From contig CM022299.1 in assembly GCA_011799875.1 (NCBI GenBank), positions 336,744,447-336,808,446 of the forward strand: a stretch of 64,000 nt of DNA, written 5' to 3'. The notes under the pieces were generated by a model. That model was not told the DNA's origin. It saw only the letters and a list, made by a program, of their open reading frames with translations, and made no database searches. This document shows positions 1-11,000 of this stretch, one piece after another. The translations under genes and the position numbers were made by a program. Each line of letters begins with the position of its first letter. Position 1 is the first letter of the stretch. The DNA comes from Thinopyrum elongatum. Taxonomy: Eukaryota > Streptophyta > Magnoliopsida > Poales > Poaceae.

Positions 1-1754
1 TGAATTGTTGCTTGGTTGATTGGTCGATAATCCTGAACCAATCGGTTAGTTCCATCCTTCTTCTTAACGAAGAGTGAAGGTGCTCCCCAAGCAGAGGAAC
101 TGGGGCGGATGAAACCTTTCTTAAGTGACGTGTCGATTTCTTCCTTAAGTTCGAGAAGATGATGCGGAGGCATCTTATAAGGGCGCTTCGCAATAGGAGT
201 TGTGCCTGGTTTCAAGTCAATGACAAACTCGACAGCTCTAGCAGGGGGTATTCCTGGAAGTTCTTCTGGAAATACATCTTGAAAATCACGAACAACTGGA
301 ACGTTCTCGATGCCTTCAAGAGGTGAAGCATTCAATGCATTCAGAAGATAAATCTGAGCTTCGGCGTCCTGAACTGTTCGAGCCGAGTATCTGAGTGTCT
401 GTCCGGAAGGATGAGTGAGCTGGACTGTCTTAGCAGCGCAATCAATCAAAGCATTATGGGCTGTCAACCAGTCCATACCGAGAATGATGTCTATGTCGGA
501 AGGTCCAAGAACAATAAGGGAAGCAGAGAATATCAACCCTTCAATCTCGATTTGATTGTTGTGACTTACCATCTTGGTTTGCCACCTGGAACGGGGAGTG
601 ATAATCTCTAATGGTGTGGGCAATAACTCTAGAGGTAGCTCATGCCGCTGAGCAAATTGTTGAGACACAAAGGAATGTGATGCCCCGGAATCAAAGAGAA
701 CAGAAGCTGCAACTGAATTAACTGACAGAGTTCCCATCACGATTTTTGTAGACTCACGAGCTTCTCCCATTTTGACGTGAGTGACCTGGCCTCGGTCCAT
801 AGCAGACATCCTGGCCTTACGATTCCTACAACGATGGGTTCGATGGCCCTTCGTACGACCATCAGGAGGACATGGGGCATCCTGAGGAGAAGCCGTAACA
901 TTAGGCGGTCCATCATGAACCGATAGCTGTCTCGGCGGTGAAGGCAGACGAGGTGCAACATATGACGGCCTTGGTGTTGGAGCAGGTCGGTGATGAACAT
1001 TGTGTGGGATCCAAACTCGACGTTTCTGAACAGGCTGACCCGAGGGTGAGCCTGCTTCACGAGTGCGTTTGAGCGACTCCTGGCATTCAGTCAGAGCTGT
1101 TTCAATTCGGAAAGATTTGCTGACAAGCGTTGCGAAGTCTGTGCAATCAAGGACTGCAAGTGCGAGTTTTATGTCAGTACGGAGTCCTTCACGGAATTTC
1201 TCCTGCTTGCGGGCGTCAGTGTCAACGTCATCCTCAGCATAGCGGGATAACTCGAGAAATTTCCTCTGATATTCATCCACAGTCATTGTGCCCTGGGTAA
1301 GTTTGCGAAACTCCTGCTTCTTCTGGTCCATCAGGCCTTGAGGAATGTACCGTGCACAAAAAGTCGACTGAAATTCCTGCCAAGTGGTTACGGTTTCAGC
1401 AGGCAACATACCCTTGTGGCTTTCCCACCATTGAGCAGCTGGGCCCTTTAGGTGGAATGTCGCGAAGGTGACGTAACTGTCAGGGGCAACATTAGCTGAC
1501 TCCATTTCAAACAGGATGTCACGAAGCCAATCATCAGCATCCATAGGATTGGTGGAGTTGCGGAAAACAGACGGATTGAGGCGCACGAATTCCGGCAGAG
1601 TTATTGGAGCAGTCTGTTGCTGAGCATTCTGGTTTGGAAGCTGAGCCAATACCCCGGTCATAAACTGACGGTTAAGCTCAAACTGCTGACGGTTGATTTC
1701 AATCTGCTGTATCATTGCGGCAATATAGGGTGGATGTGGAGGATCGTCAGCCAT
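1..1754 (-). CDS. Chromovirus gag-protease-RT polyprotein, 3' part missing
   Basis: The frame is open from ATG at 1754 to the window edge: 584 codons, read codon by codon without a stop. Residues about 40-200 are a plant gag capsid (DADDWLRDI, AAQWWES, EYQRKFLELSRYA). A zinc knuckle is only half present: GHRTHRC (about 303-309) keeps the His-x4-Cys half, but the upstream CPPDGRTK has one of the two expected cysteines. The aspartic protease has DSGASHSF at 355-362 and the flap-side LGMDW near 425. The reverse transcriptase start is visible (ARAVEFVIDLKPG, KKDGTNRLVQDYRPIN). It would encode capsid, protease and RT for reverse transcription in cytoplasmic particles. Unlike every other pol here it has no stop, so this copy is young or its damage lies outside the window. 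ATG 1754 is the first start after the leader. Confidence 0.9.
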   Translation of the reverse strand, partial: MADDPPHPPYIAAMIQQIEINRQQFELNRQFMTGVLAQLPNQNAQQQTAPITLPEFVRLNPSVFRNSTNPMDADDWLRDILFEMESANVAPDSYVTFATFHLKGPAAQWWESHKGMLPAETVTTWQEFQSTFCARYIPQGLMDQKKQEFRKLTQGTMTVDEYQRKFLELSRYAEDDVDTDARKQEKFREGLRTDIKLALAVLDCTDFATLVSKSFRIETALTECQESLKRTREAGSPSGQPVQKRRVWIPHNVHHRPAPTPRPSYVAPRLPSPPRQLSVHDGPPNVTASPQDAPCPPDGRTKGHRTHRCRNRKARMSAMDRGQVTHVKMGEARESTKIVMGTLSVNSVAASVLFDSGASHSFVSQQFAQRHELPLELLPTPLEIITPRSRWQTKMVSHNNQIEIEGLIFSASLIVLGPSDIDIILGMDWLTAHNALIDCAAKTVQLTHPSGQTLRYSARTVQDAEAQIYLLNALNASPLEGIENVPVVRDFQDVFPEELPGIPPARAVEFVIDLKPGTTPIAKRPYKMPPHHLLELKEEIDTSLKKGFIRPSSSAWGAPSLFVKKKDGTNRLVQDYRPINQATI

Positions 1755-2372
1755 CCTGCCAAATCAACAGGGGCAATTTAGCTAGTAACTTGCAGGTGTA
1801 TGGAATTATTTATGAAGTAACACGCACAACAGAAGGAAGTGCAATAGATACTTCATCATATTCGTACCAGACATTCAAAGCCACACATAGCCTCGGTTAG
1901 CATCCGGCATTACGACAGTTGAAAAGGAAAAGGCTAGACATCTAGGCGGCGCGCAGGCACGCGATATGGAAGTACACAACGAGACATAGCAAAGGCTAGA
2001 TCCACGTCGGAGAAAACTGTTGGAGCGAGGAATCTGCACGTGACAACACAGGGTGCCCTCGATAAGAGGATCCTGTAAGCAGAGCCTGGCCCTCAATCTT
2101 GAAGCAAGGGGGAATATCTTCAGAACACCGGGTGGATGTGACCACGAGAACCTAATGTTGGAGTTAGTAAAATCATTTAACCCGAATAGAAGAGAGGTCA
2201 GAGTCCCAGAGTAAAGGTCGAGGAGTAAAAGATCCTAATACCACCCAATTGGCGACGTGGGCCCGTAAGCCACACAGCCAAGTTAGTAAAACAGTTTTCC
2301 GGTTTCTAGACTCAACTTCGGCCAAGGAGTTGGAAAGGGGATTCCTACAGGCAGTCGGCTCTGATACCAACT
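1755..2372 (-). promoter_or_regulatory. Chromovirus leader with tRNA-iMet primer-binding site
   Basis: The untranslated leader lies between LTR and gag. TGGTATCAGAGC (minus strand, 2369 to 2358), three bases inside the LTR, matches the usual plant primer-binding site complementary to the 3' end of initiator Met tRNA. The rest aligns with the leader at 39812-40060. No credible gene lies here. Confidence 0.85.
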
Positions 2373-5300
2373 TGTGACGCCCCCGGCCCGACCGTGCACT
2401 AATCATACACGCAAATGCACACGATCAAGCCTAAGGACTCATGGGAAGATATCACAACACAACTCTAAAACATAAATAAAGTCATACAAGCTTTATATTA
2501 CAAGCCAGGGGCCTCGAGGGCTCGAATACATAAGCTTGCGTACAAGCGTCAGCGGAAGCATCAGATATCTGAGTACAGATATAAAAGAGAAACAGAAAGG
2601 CCTTTAGAAAGGCGGGGCAAAATAAAACACTACGATCGAAAGGCGCAGGCCTCCTGCCTGGGACCCTCCGATCCTACTCCTGGTCGTCAGTCAACTCGTA
2701 GTAGTATCCATCCTCTGGGTAGTAGTAGTAACGATCGTCGGGGCATCTGTCTCAGGGGGCTCCGTCCTCTGGTCACGTCAAACTGATATGGGGAGAAAAA
2801 GGAAAACAAAGCAACCGTGAGTACTCAGAAGTACTCAGCAAGCAAGGATCTACACTACATATGCAACATTTTCAAGGGGAGGCTGTATATGTGGACTGGG
2901 CTGCAGAAATGCCAGAATAGAGAGAAGGCCTAGTCCTATCGAAGACTAGCATCTTCAGCGGTCTTGCAGCAGTAGAAGAGAGTAGAACAATACCATATAA
3001 TGTAGCAGTAATAATATCAACCTCAGCCAGAGATCCTTTCTCGACTCCCTGCGAGAAAGCAATCCCAAAGCCATACATTCATCAACCTCGTCCTGAGATC
3101 CCTTCTCGACTCCCTGCGAGAAGCATTCCCAGAGCCACATATACAGGTCTCATCACAGGTATCCAGTTCTAAATTGTATCAATCAGGATACAACTCCGAG
3201 TGTCCTTTACCGTAGGACCGGCTATCGATAGAAGTGTTCTTCCCTGCAGGGGTGCACCAACTTACCCAACACGCTCGATTAACTTCGGCCGGACACACTT
3301 TCCTGGGTCATGCCCGGCCTCGGCCAAACGACACATCGCAACCCTACCTACAGCTCAGCAGAGAGGTCCCCGTCGGTCTACATCCTAAGCGCTCAGAGGT
3401 CTTGGGCCATCGCCCTGTGCACTCCGAGTCGTTGCGTGCAGGGGGAAGCCAGGCACCAGGGGGGCGCCGGTCCGTCCCGGCCGCAAGGCTGAACTAGACG
3501 TCTGACAGAGCTTTCGGCTGATGCTACGATGCAGAACGCCCATACTATGCCCACGTGATGGTTAGTGCTATCAGACCAGAGGCCTGCTCGTTCAAATATC
3601 CAAATCGCTAGGAATGGGGCTTGCGGTAACGAGGCAGAGACTCACGAAAGATGTGACCCGTCGCCCCGTCCGAGGACTTGCGGCAAGGGTAAGAATGCCC
3701 GGCCGCGCCTTGTATTCACCACTCGGGCACCACCTGCAACCCGCCTTCACTCACCGCGGTACCCCTCAGGGTCGACCCGCCTTCCAAGTAACATTGTAAA
3801 GTCCAAGTATCCGTGTCCATAACATCAGGGAATCCGAGGTATCACCCTCATTGAAATCCCACTCGATGTATCCGTCAAGGTAACTAGGAGGAATCACCCT
3901 CACTGGGTCCACACTTGAGGTGTTTGTACGACAGCGTCGTTATCGGAAAGCGGTGAAGGAGGAATCACCCTCGAGACCATGAACCGCAATACCTACTCAC
4001 AGAGTTACATCAGAAGTGCTACATGGGGTTTCAACCCTCGACACCTCGATGTAAACGCTGCTGTCGTTCCAACTAAGGGGGGTGATGTGCGGTGCGGGTC
4101 CTGGTCTTCAATCCCATTGATCGGTCTCTACTGTACATCCCGCGCGCAGTCGGGATAAGTGGGGTCACTGATAGGTCTCTACCCCCTAGACTAAACAGTT
4201 AGGATTGTAGGTAATTATTAACAGTAGGTTACAATGAACAGGCTATGCATCAGAATAGGTAAAGCAGCAGCAGCAGTAATTCTAATGCAAGCATGAGGAA
4301 TTTAGAATGGGCGATATCGGTATGCTCAAGGGAGGGGCTTGCCTGGGTTGCTCGGCGGCAAGGGCAAGGTCGTCTATGGGTGTCTTCGGGAGCCGACTGC
4401 GTCGGTCTCGGGGACGACGTCAGGGTCGGGGGCTATCGAGAGAGAAGAGAGGGGGAGGAAACAGTATAAATATTAGCAAACATGAGCATGACAAATACGA
4501 TACAACGGTGCTAGGGGGTAGTCTAACGCAGCATCACACGTAACAGAACGAGCGGGAGAATATCTGACGATTTTCCCGGGTCTTTGGAATTATCGGACAG
4601 AGGATAAAGGGGAACGGTTGCAAGTTCGATAGTTAGGGACGCGTGACGGGCGAACGGACCGCGTATCAGATTCGTCCGTCGTTCCGAGCAACTTCATGTA
4701 CAAAGTATTTTCATCTGAGCTACGATTATTTTATTGATTTCTCAAGTTTTTATTAACTTTTCTGGAATTTAATTAATTATTTAAATTAACATTATCCGAA
4801 ACAGTGTCTTGCTGCGTCAGCATGACGTCAGCAGACGTCAGGACCAGTGGGTCCCACCTGTCATAGGCTGTTAGGTTAATTAGTGATTACTAATTAAATT
4901 ACTGTTTAATTAACACTAACTACTTAATTAGATTAACCTAATCAGATTAATTAACTTAATTATTAACTATTAATTATATTAATTAATTTAATTAATTTTT
5001 TATTTTTTTATTTTATTTTTTTAAAACGTTTTTGGGGCTGGGCCCCGTCTGTCAGCGGCACAGGGGGGCAGGCCCCACCGGTCGCGGGCACAGGGCCGAC
5101 GGGGGGTGCGTGCGCGCGGCTGCGCGCGGGCGCGGCGAGCAGGGTCACCAACGCGTCGCTGGGCGTGCTGCGTGCGCGGCCACGCGGCGCGGACGCGATC
5201 GCGAGGCCGCGGCGAGGCTGCGCGGGGCCGGGACGCGCGCGGGGGGCCGGCTGCGGCCGAGGGAGTGGCTCGGCCAGGAGCGGTGCAGGGCCCCCGACGG

Positions 5301-6373
5301 CGCGCATGGGAACGACGGGTGACGCACGCGGTGAGGATGGCCGCGGCTCGCGAGGTGCGCGGCGGTCGAGCGGCGTGGTGGAAGAGAGAGAGGGGGGGTG
5401 GGGGGGGCGCAGTCGCTGGGCTCACATCGAGGGGGGGGGGAGAGGCTGGCCGGCGACGGTTGGTGGTAGGGGTAGGAGGCACAGGGTCGACGGAGAGGGC
5501 GACGGCGGCGCCGACGAGCGACACGACGACGGTGTCGGGCGCTCGGGCGCGGCGTCTGTGGCGACGCGCCCCGATCCACTCCTGGATCGGAGGGGGAACG
5601 GGGATGGTGAGGTGGCCTCGACAGAGAGCGCCGGCGGTGCGGCGGGGACGAAGGGGCGGCGGGCGGCGGCGGTTACGGACTGGCGTCGGCGCGAGAGCGA
5701 GGCGGCGACGGGGCGCTGTCGGTGCGGGAGCTCCCGATCCCGATCCAGTTTGGATCGGGGAAGGGAGAGGGGGGGGTGGCAGTGGGGTAGGTTAGGTTTG
5801 GGGTGGAACCGGGGGGTTTAAAAAGGGGGGGGGGCGCTGGCCGGCCTGGGTGGTGGTGCCTGGTCCAGCTGGGCCACGGCCCCCTTTGTCCGTGGTGGGG
5901 GGCTTTTCCTTTTTACTTTTCTTTTCTCTTTTTATTTATCCATACCCCTGTTTTGTAAATAGTTAGGGCTCAAATTGAATTTTGTAAAACATGTGACCTG
6001 GTCCATAAATACCAGTGCTTTATTTCCTAACACCTAAAATTAGTTTGGGCAAAACATCATTTCATACTTAAATTAGATTTAATAAAGGGTTATTAAATAT
6101 TGTTTTTAGTCGCTGTTTGAAGATGTTTGAGTCACTTACCCAACTCCAATGTTGTCGGTTTCAATTTTAGAATTGTCTCTGATTTATTTGCTATTTAATG
6201 AACAATTTAGTTTCTATGTTGGACAACTTTTATTTTCCACTCTCATTTAATTTTGAATTTGAGGTTAGAAGTTGAAATGCAATATGATGTTAATGATGAT
6301 CATGCACTGATAATCATGCTGACTTGGCTTTATGGAAATGGGATTACTGTGGCTAACCACCGGGGGTGTTACA
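2373..6373 (-). repeat. 5' LTR of the left chromovirus (about 4.0 kb)
   Basis: On the minus strand it begins TGTAACACCCCCGG at 6373 and ends GGGGGCGTCACA at 2373, 4001 bp. It contains a very GC-rich block (about 5030-5800) where long ORFs overlap on both strands, AT-rich flanks, two units of a 64-bp repeat (about 3010-3145), several GAGGGTGATTCC-type motifs (3840-3980), and degenerate copies of the two exon-like segments described for the other LTRs (about 4330-4430 and 2670-2775). Here the second segment carries stops and the first carries frame-breaking indels. The ORFs in the GC block look like composition artefacts. Confidence 0.85.
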
Positions 6374-6869
6374 GGGCGGTATTGGGAACTACTCCGGCAA
6401 AATTTTCGCAAAGATGAGCGAAGACAGACATGCACATTACGGCGTTCGGCGTGAAATCAATAAGGTGGAAGCCGTATGTGTACATGATATCATTGAAGAA
6501 ATCGGAGAAAGGAGGACAGAGTCCACAATAGAAATAAGCAACAAAGAAGTGGTATCTGTCAGGACCGCTCTTGGAACAAGAACCTGGAATAACGCGAGTG
6601 GCGGGGTGAGCTTGTGTCTCCCTCGCCCACATACACTGGTACCGGCTCTTCAAAGCTCTCGCATCAAGCGACGGGGCGAAGACGACGTACTTCTTCCGCA
6701 TCTTCACCAGCTCGCTCTCCGGGACATCGGCTTTCGTCTCCTTGCCTTTGCCTTTGCTGGTCTTGGGCGGCATGGCGACTGCAGGGGCGGAAGCCGGGGA
6801 TGGAGCGGATGTGGAGGCGACGAGCGGATGAGGGAAAGCTTTGCTCTGAGCTCGAGAGAAGGAAGGCAA
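6374..6869 (-). pseudogene. 5' fragment of element A antisense gene
   Basis: From ATG 6869 the frame stays open for about 165 codons until the chromovirus LTR cuts it at 6374. It is nearly identical to the start of exon 1 of the gene at 13769-17443 (constant offset 10574). It begins MPSFSRAQSKAFPHPL, then a Lys-rich stretch, then the conserved block with CPPFSDFFNDIMYTYG and TPNAVMCMSVFAHLCENF. That block resembles the plant domain catalogued as 'putative gypsy type transposon' (PF04195), recognised by eye. The rest lies beyond the window, on the other side of the inserted element. Confidence 0.85.
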
Positions 6870-7179
6870 TGGCGGATTTCAGATTGAGAAGAAGAAGAAA
6901 GAATTGGTAGATAGGCAGCGCCTATGCAGTTTCCTTTCTATGGGGAAGGAGCGAGGCCACCTCTTTTACTGCCCAATGTGAATACGCCTCTACAAGCGCG
7001 CTGCGGCCGCTACTGTTTAGCACACGCGCCCCACGTCGCACATTCAATGCGCGTAGTGGGGGGATGCAGTAAGCGAAATCATCACAAGCAGTTAATCCCC
7101 TGCCATGTGTGCCCATGCACTATTTGGACCTAGCCCAACAATGCCTCGCATTCATGTATGGCCTAGGCCCGGGGGCTCC
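6870..7179. promoter_or_regulatory. Spacer between antisense gene start and LTR, copy 1
   Basis: This 310-bp stretch should hold the promoter of the antisense gene (minus) and the plus-strand priming site of the LTR (GGGGGCTCC just before 7180). It matches 17444-17753. No ORF in it is supported. Confidence 0.55.
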
Positions 7180-8001
7180 TGTCGGTGTACTAAGTATTGG
7201 GACTTTAGTACCCCATACTTGTGCACGGGCAGTCGTAGCCAAGCCCGCGGCAAGGCTTGCCGGGGGAGTAATTGGAGATTAGTGCAAGATTGTCAAGGGG
7301 ACATTCAGACCGAGAATCAAAGGATCAGGAGTTAATAAGATCTGAAGACCGAAGACCAGGCCCCCGACAAGATCTTGCCGGGGTGGCTCACGAAACCCGG
7401 CAAGATTTGGGCCCGGCAAGATTTGCACCCCGGCAAGATTCTATCACTGTTCCGCCGCTTCAGCACAGCAACAAGCCCGACATTCTGGGTCCTTCTCTGG
7501 ATGCGTGGCAACGCGCCAGTGGAGGAGAGCTTAAGCGGTGCTGATGGGATGGCCCCTTTTTCCATCCCCAAGAAAGTGAGGACACCTAAACGGACACCTC
7601 ACGGTGCATTAAATGCGTTCATCCTAATCCGTCAGTGGTTAGGTATGATGACCATGTAGCTACTTTACACCTCAATGTATGTATATTTTGCCACTGTGGT
7701 GACCCCTTTGAGCATATAAAAGGAGGCCCATGGCAATTGCTATAGGGAGGAGGATCTTCTGGCCCATTCCGCATGCGTAGCTGCTCTTTGAACGTACTGT
7801 TCATTGCAAGCGCTCCTGGAGCCTGGGCTCAAGAACACTCATAATAAAACAAGGCAGGAGTAGGGTTTTATGCTGATTAGCGGCCTGAACCTGGGTAAAA
7901 ACCCCCCGCGTCGATCGTTGGTTCTACTCTTTGTGCATATCTCTCTCCCTGCCGAACCGTAAAGGGGTGCTTTAGGATCCCATAGGTGTCGTACGCCGAC
8001 A
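7180..8001 (+). repeat. Element A LTR, first copy (822 bp)
   Basis: It starts TGTCGGTGTACT and ends CGCCGACA, with inverted ends TGTCGG/CCGACA. A TATA box (CATATAAAAGG, 7713-7723) and an AATAAAA signal (about 7843) fit a U3-R-U5 layout. U3 holds CCGGCAAG repeats and a 22-bp near-perfect palindrome at 7362-7383. The right end is ambiguous: 7986-8001 also reads as the start of the protease frame, so an internal deletion may have joined LTR to pol there. Confidence 0.8.
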
Positions 8002-11000
8002 TCAACACGCCGATCATTTTCGACGCCGAGGATCACCCTGATCGCACAACTGCGGTCGGGTGCTTGCCATTGTTGGTTTCACCGACAATCCGCAACCTCA
8101 AGGTGACGAAAATGCTAGTTGACGGTGGGGCCGGATTGAATCTAATCTCGCCGGATGTGCTCAAGAGGCTCCAAATTCCTGATGAAGATGTCAAGGAAAC
8201 AGGCACGTTTCAAGGGGTCAATCCAGGAAGGACCCAGCCAAAAGGCAAGATTACGCTACCGGTGACATTTGGTAGCGAGCTCAACTACAGGATAGAGAAG
8301 GTGGTGTTTGATGTCGCCAAGATTCCTATGTCATACAATGGGATCCTTGGCCGCCCAGCGCTGGCTAAGTTTATGGCGGCATCACACTACGCGTATAATG
8401 TATTGAAGATGCCCGGGCCGTTGAGTGTCATTACTATCCATTCCGACAAGAAGGATGCACTCATCTGTGCCGACCAACTCTACCGGGAAGCAGTTGCAGC
8501 ACCTGCCGTCAAGGCATCTGCTCCTGCCGCTGGAACTCCCGGGGGGAAGAAGAAGACCGGCAAGAATCTTGGCGCGAACTCCGGCAAATGCACCTCCAGG
8601 GAGTGCTGCGCTTCCGTCGAGGACGCACCAGAGAGTTCCACCGGCAAGAACAAGAAATCCAAGGCTGCTCCACCAGAGACCAAGAAGGTGCCCGTCAGGG
8701 AGGACGGAACGGGAGGAACTTTCACCATAAGTTCCACCCTAGATGACAAATAGGAAAGCACACTCATTGCCTTCCTGCGGGCGAATGCCGACGTGTTTGC
8801 ATGGCAACCGTCTGACATCCCCGGTGTTCCCAGGGAGGTAATTGAGCACCACCTTGCTGTCTGTCCTCACGCACGGCCCGTCAAGCAGAGGGTCAGGAAG
8901 CAAGCCTTGGAGCGGCAAGAATTCATTGCCGAAGAAATCAGGAAGCTGGAAGTAGCAGGATTGGTCAGAGGAGTGCTTCACTCAACTTGGTTGGCCAATC
9001 CGGTTGTAGTGCGCAAGGCGAATGGGAAATGGAGGCTGTGTATTGATTATACAGATATCAATAAAGCCTGTCCAAAAGATCCTTTTCCCTTGCCGCGCAT
9101 CGATCAGATTGTGGATTCCACTGCTGGTTGTGATCTACTGTCCTTCCTTGATGCCTACTCAGGGTATCATCAGATCTTCATGGCAAAAGAAGATGAAGAA
9201 AAGACCGCATTTATCACCCCATGTGGTACGTATTGTTTTATATGAACCGGGAAGCAGTTGCAGCACCTGCCGTCAAGGCATCTGCTGCTGCCACTGGAAC
9301 TCCCGGGGGGAAGAAGAAGACCAGCAAGAATCTTGGCGCGAACTCCGGCAAACGCACCTCCTCGGAGTGCTGCGCTTCCATCGAGGAAGCACCAGAGAGT
9401 TCCACCGGCAAGAACAAGAAATCCAAGGTTGCTCCACCAGAGACCAAGAAGGTGCCCGTCAGGGAGGACGAAACTGGAGGAACTTTCACCATAAGTTCCA
9501 CCCTAGATGACAAATAGGAAAGCGCGCTCATTGCCTTCCTGCTGGCGAATGCCGACGTGTTTGCATGGCAACCGTCTGACATCCCCGGTGTTCCCAGGGA
9601 GGTAATTGAGCACCACCTTGCTGTCTGTCCTCACGCACGACCCGTCAAGCAGAGGGTCAGGAAGCAAGCCTTGGAGCGGCAAGAATTCATTGCCGAAGAA
9701 ATCAGGAAGCTGGAAGCAGCAGGATTGGTCAGAGGAGTGCTTCACCCAACTTGGTTGGCCAATCCGGTTGTAGTGCGCAAGGCGAATGGGAAATGGAGGC
9801 TGTGTATTGATTATACAGATATCAATAAAGCCTGTCCAAAAGATCCTTTTCCCTTGCCGCGCATCGATCAGATTGTGGATTCCACTGCCGGTTGTGATCT
9901 ACTGTCCTTCCTTGATGCCTACTCAGGGTATCATCAGATCTTCATGGCAAAAGAAGACGAAGAAAAGACCGCATTTATCACCCCATTTGGTACGTATTGT
10001 TTTATACGAATGCCTTTCGGGTTGAAAAGTGCTGGTTCTACATTTGCGAGAGCGGTCCAAATTGGTTTTGAGCCTCAGCTCCATAGAAATATGGAGGCAT
10101 ATATGGATGACATAGTGGTCAAAACCAAGGACAAGGCGACGCTCATACAAGATCTAGAATAAACATTTGCAAATCTGCGCAAGATCAACTTAAAGCTCAA
10201 TCCTGAGAAGTGCGTGTTTGGTGTTCCTTCTGGCAAGCTTCTCGGATTCTTTGTATCTCAACGGGGGATCGAAGCGAATCCCGATAAGATCAAAGCTATT
10301 GAGCAGATTGAAGCGCCAAGACGCGTCAAGGATGTACGTCGTCTTGCCGGCTGTGTTGCTGCCCTAAGCAGGTTTATTTCCAAGAAGGGATTCCTTCTGA
10401 GCGCGCGCTGCCCTTTTTCAAAATTTTGAAGAAGGTAGGTCCAATGAAATGGACTCCGGAAGCGGAGGCTGCGCTGCAAGATTTGAAGAAATACCTTTCT
10501 TCTCCGCCAACACTAGTCGCGCCTAAACCACGAGAGCCGTTGCTGCTATATCTGGCAGCGACAAATCAAGTGGTTAGTGTTGCGTTAGTAGCACAGAGAG
10601 AAGCTGATGAGGAAGCAACACCAGTGGCAGGACCGCCAAGCGACGCGGCAGGATCTTCCTCGGCAAGGGTTGATCCCGGCAAGACAGGATCTGCGCAATC
10701 AGAAGAACCAGTGCAAAAGAAAAAGGTGGTGCAGCGCCCAGTTTATTTTGTTAGCTCTCTTTTGCAAGGAGCTAGGTCAAGATATTCTGGCATGCAGAAG
10801 TTGCTCTTCGGCCTCCTTATGGCCTCGAGGAAGCTACGCCATTATTTTCAAGCACATGAAATCACTGTCGTCCCTCGCTTTCCGTTGCAATGGATTTTGC
10901 GAAATCCAGAAGCGACCAGCAGGATTGTGGAGTGGGCGTTGGAGTTGTCGAGCTTTGGTCTCAAGTTTGAAAGCACTTCGACAATTCAGAGCAGGGCCTT

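Larger units (their letters stand above)
1..6373 (-). mobile_element. Chromovirus-type Gypsy element, left end outside window
   Basis: This is the 5' half of a Ty3/Gypsy retrotransposon on the minus strand: 5' LTR (2373-6373), initiator-Met primer site (2358-2369), leader, then gag-protease-RT running off the left edge. It inserted into the antisense gene of element A, because the DNA right of 6373 resumes that gene exactly where the intact copy at 16948 shows it should. The matching target-site duplicate lies outside the window. LTR and leader are homologous to the plus-strand chromovirus at 35847-58812 and to the solo LTR at 27231-31426. Long-LTR Triticeae families such as Sukkula or Erika are leads only. 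Confidence 0.9.

Noticed and set aside
737..1060. 107-codon minus-strand ORF
   Set aside because: It is an out-of-frame shadow of the gag frame that runs from 1754 to 1.
5032..5821. Long overlapping ORFs on both strands (up to 229 codons) in the left LTR
   Set aside because: The stretch is extremely GC-rich, where stops are rare. Frames on both strands are open at once, products are Arg/Ala/Gly/Pro repeats, and they are not kept in the other LTR copies.
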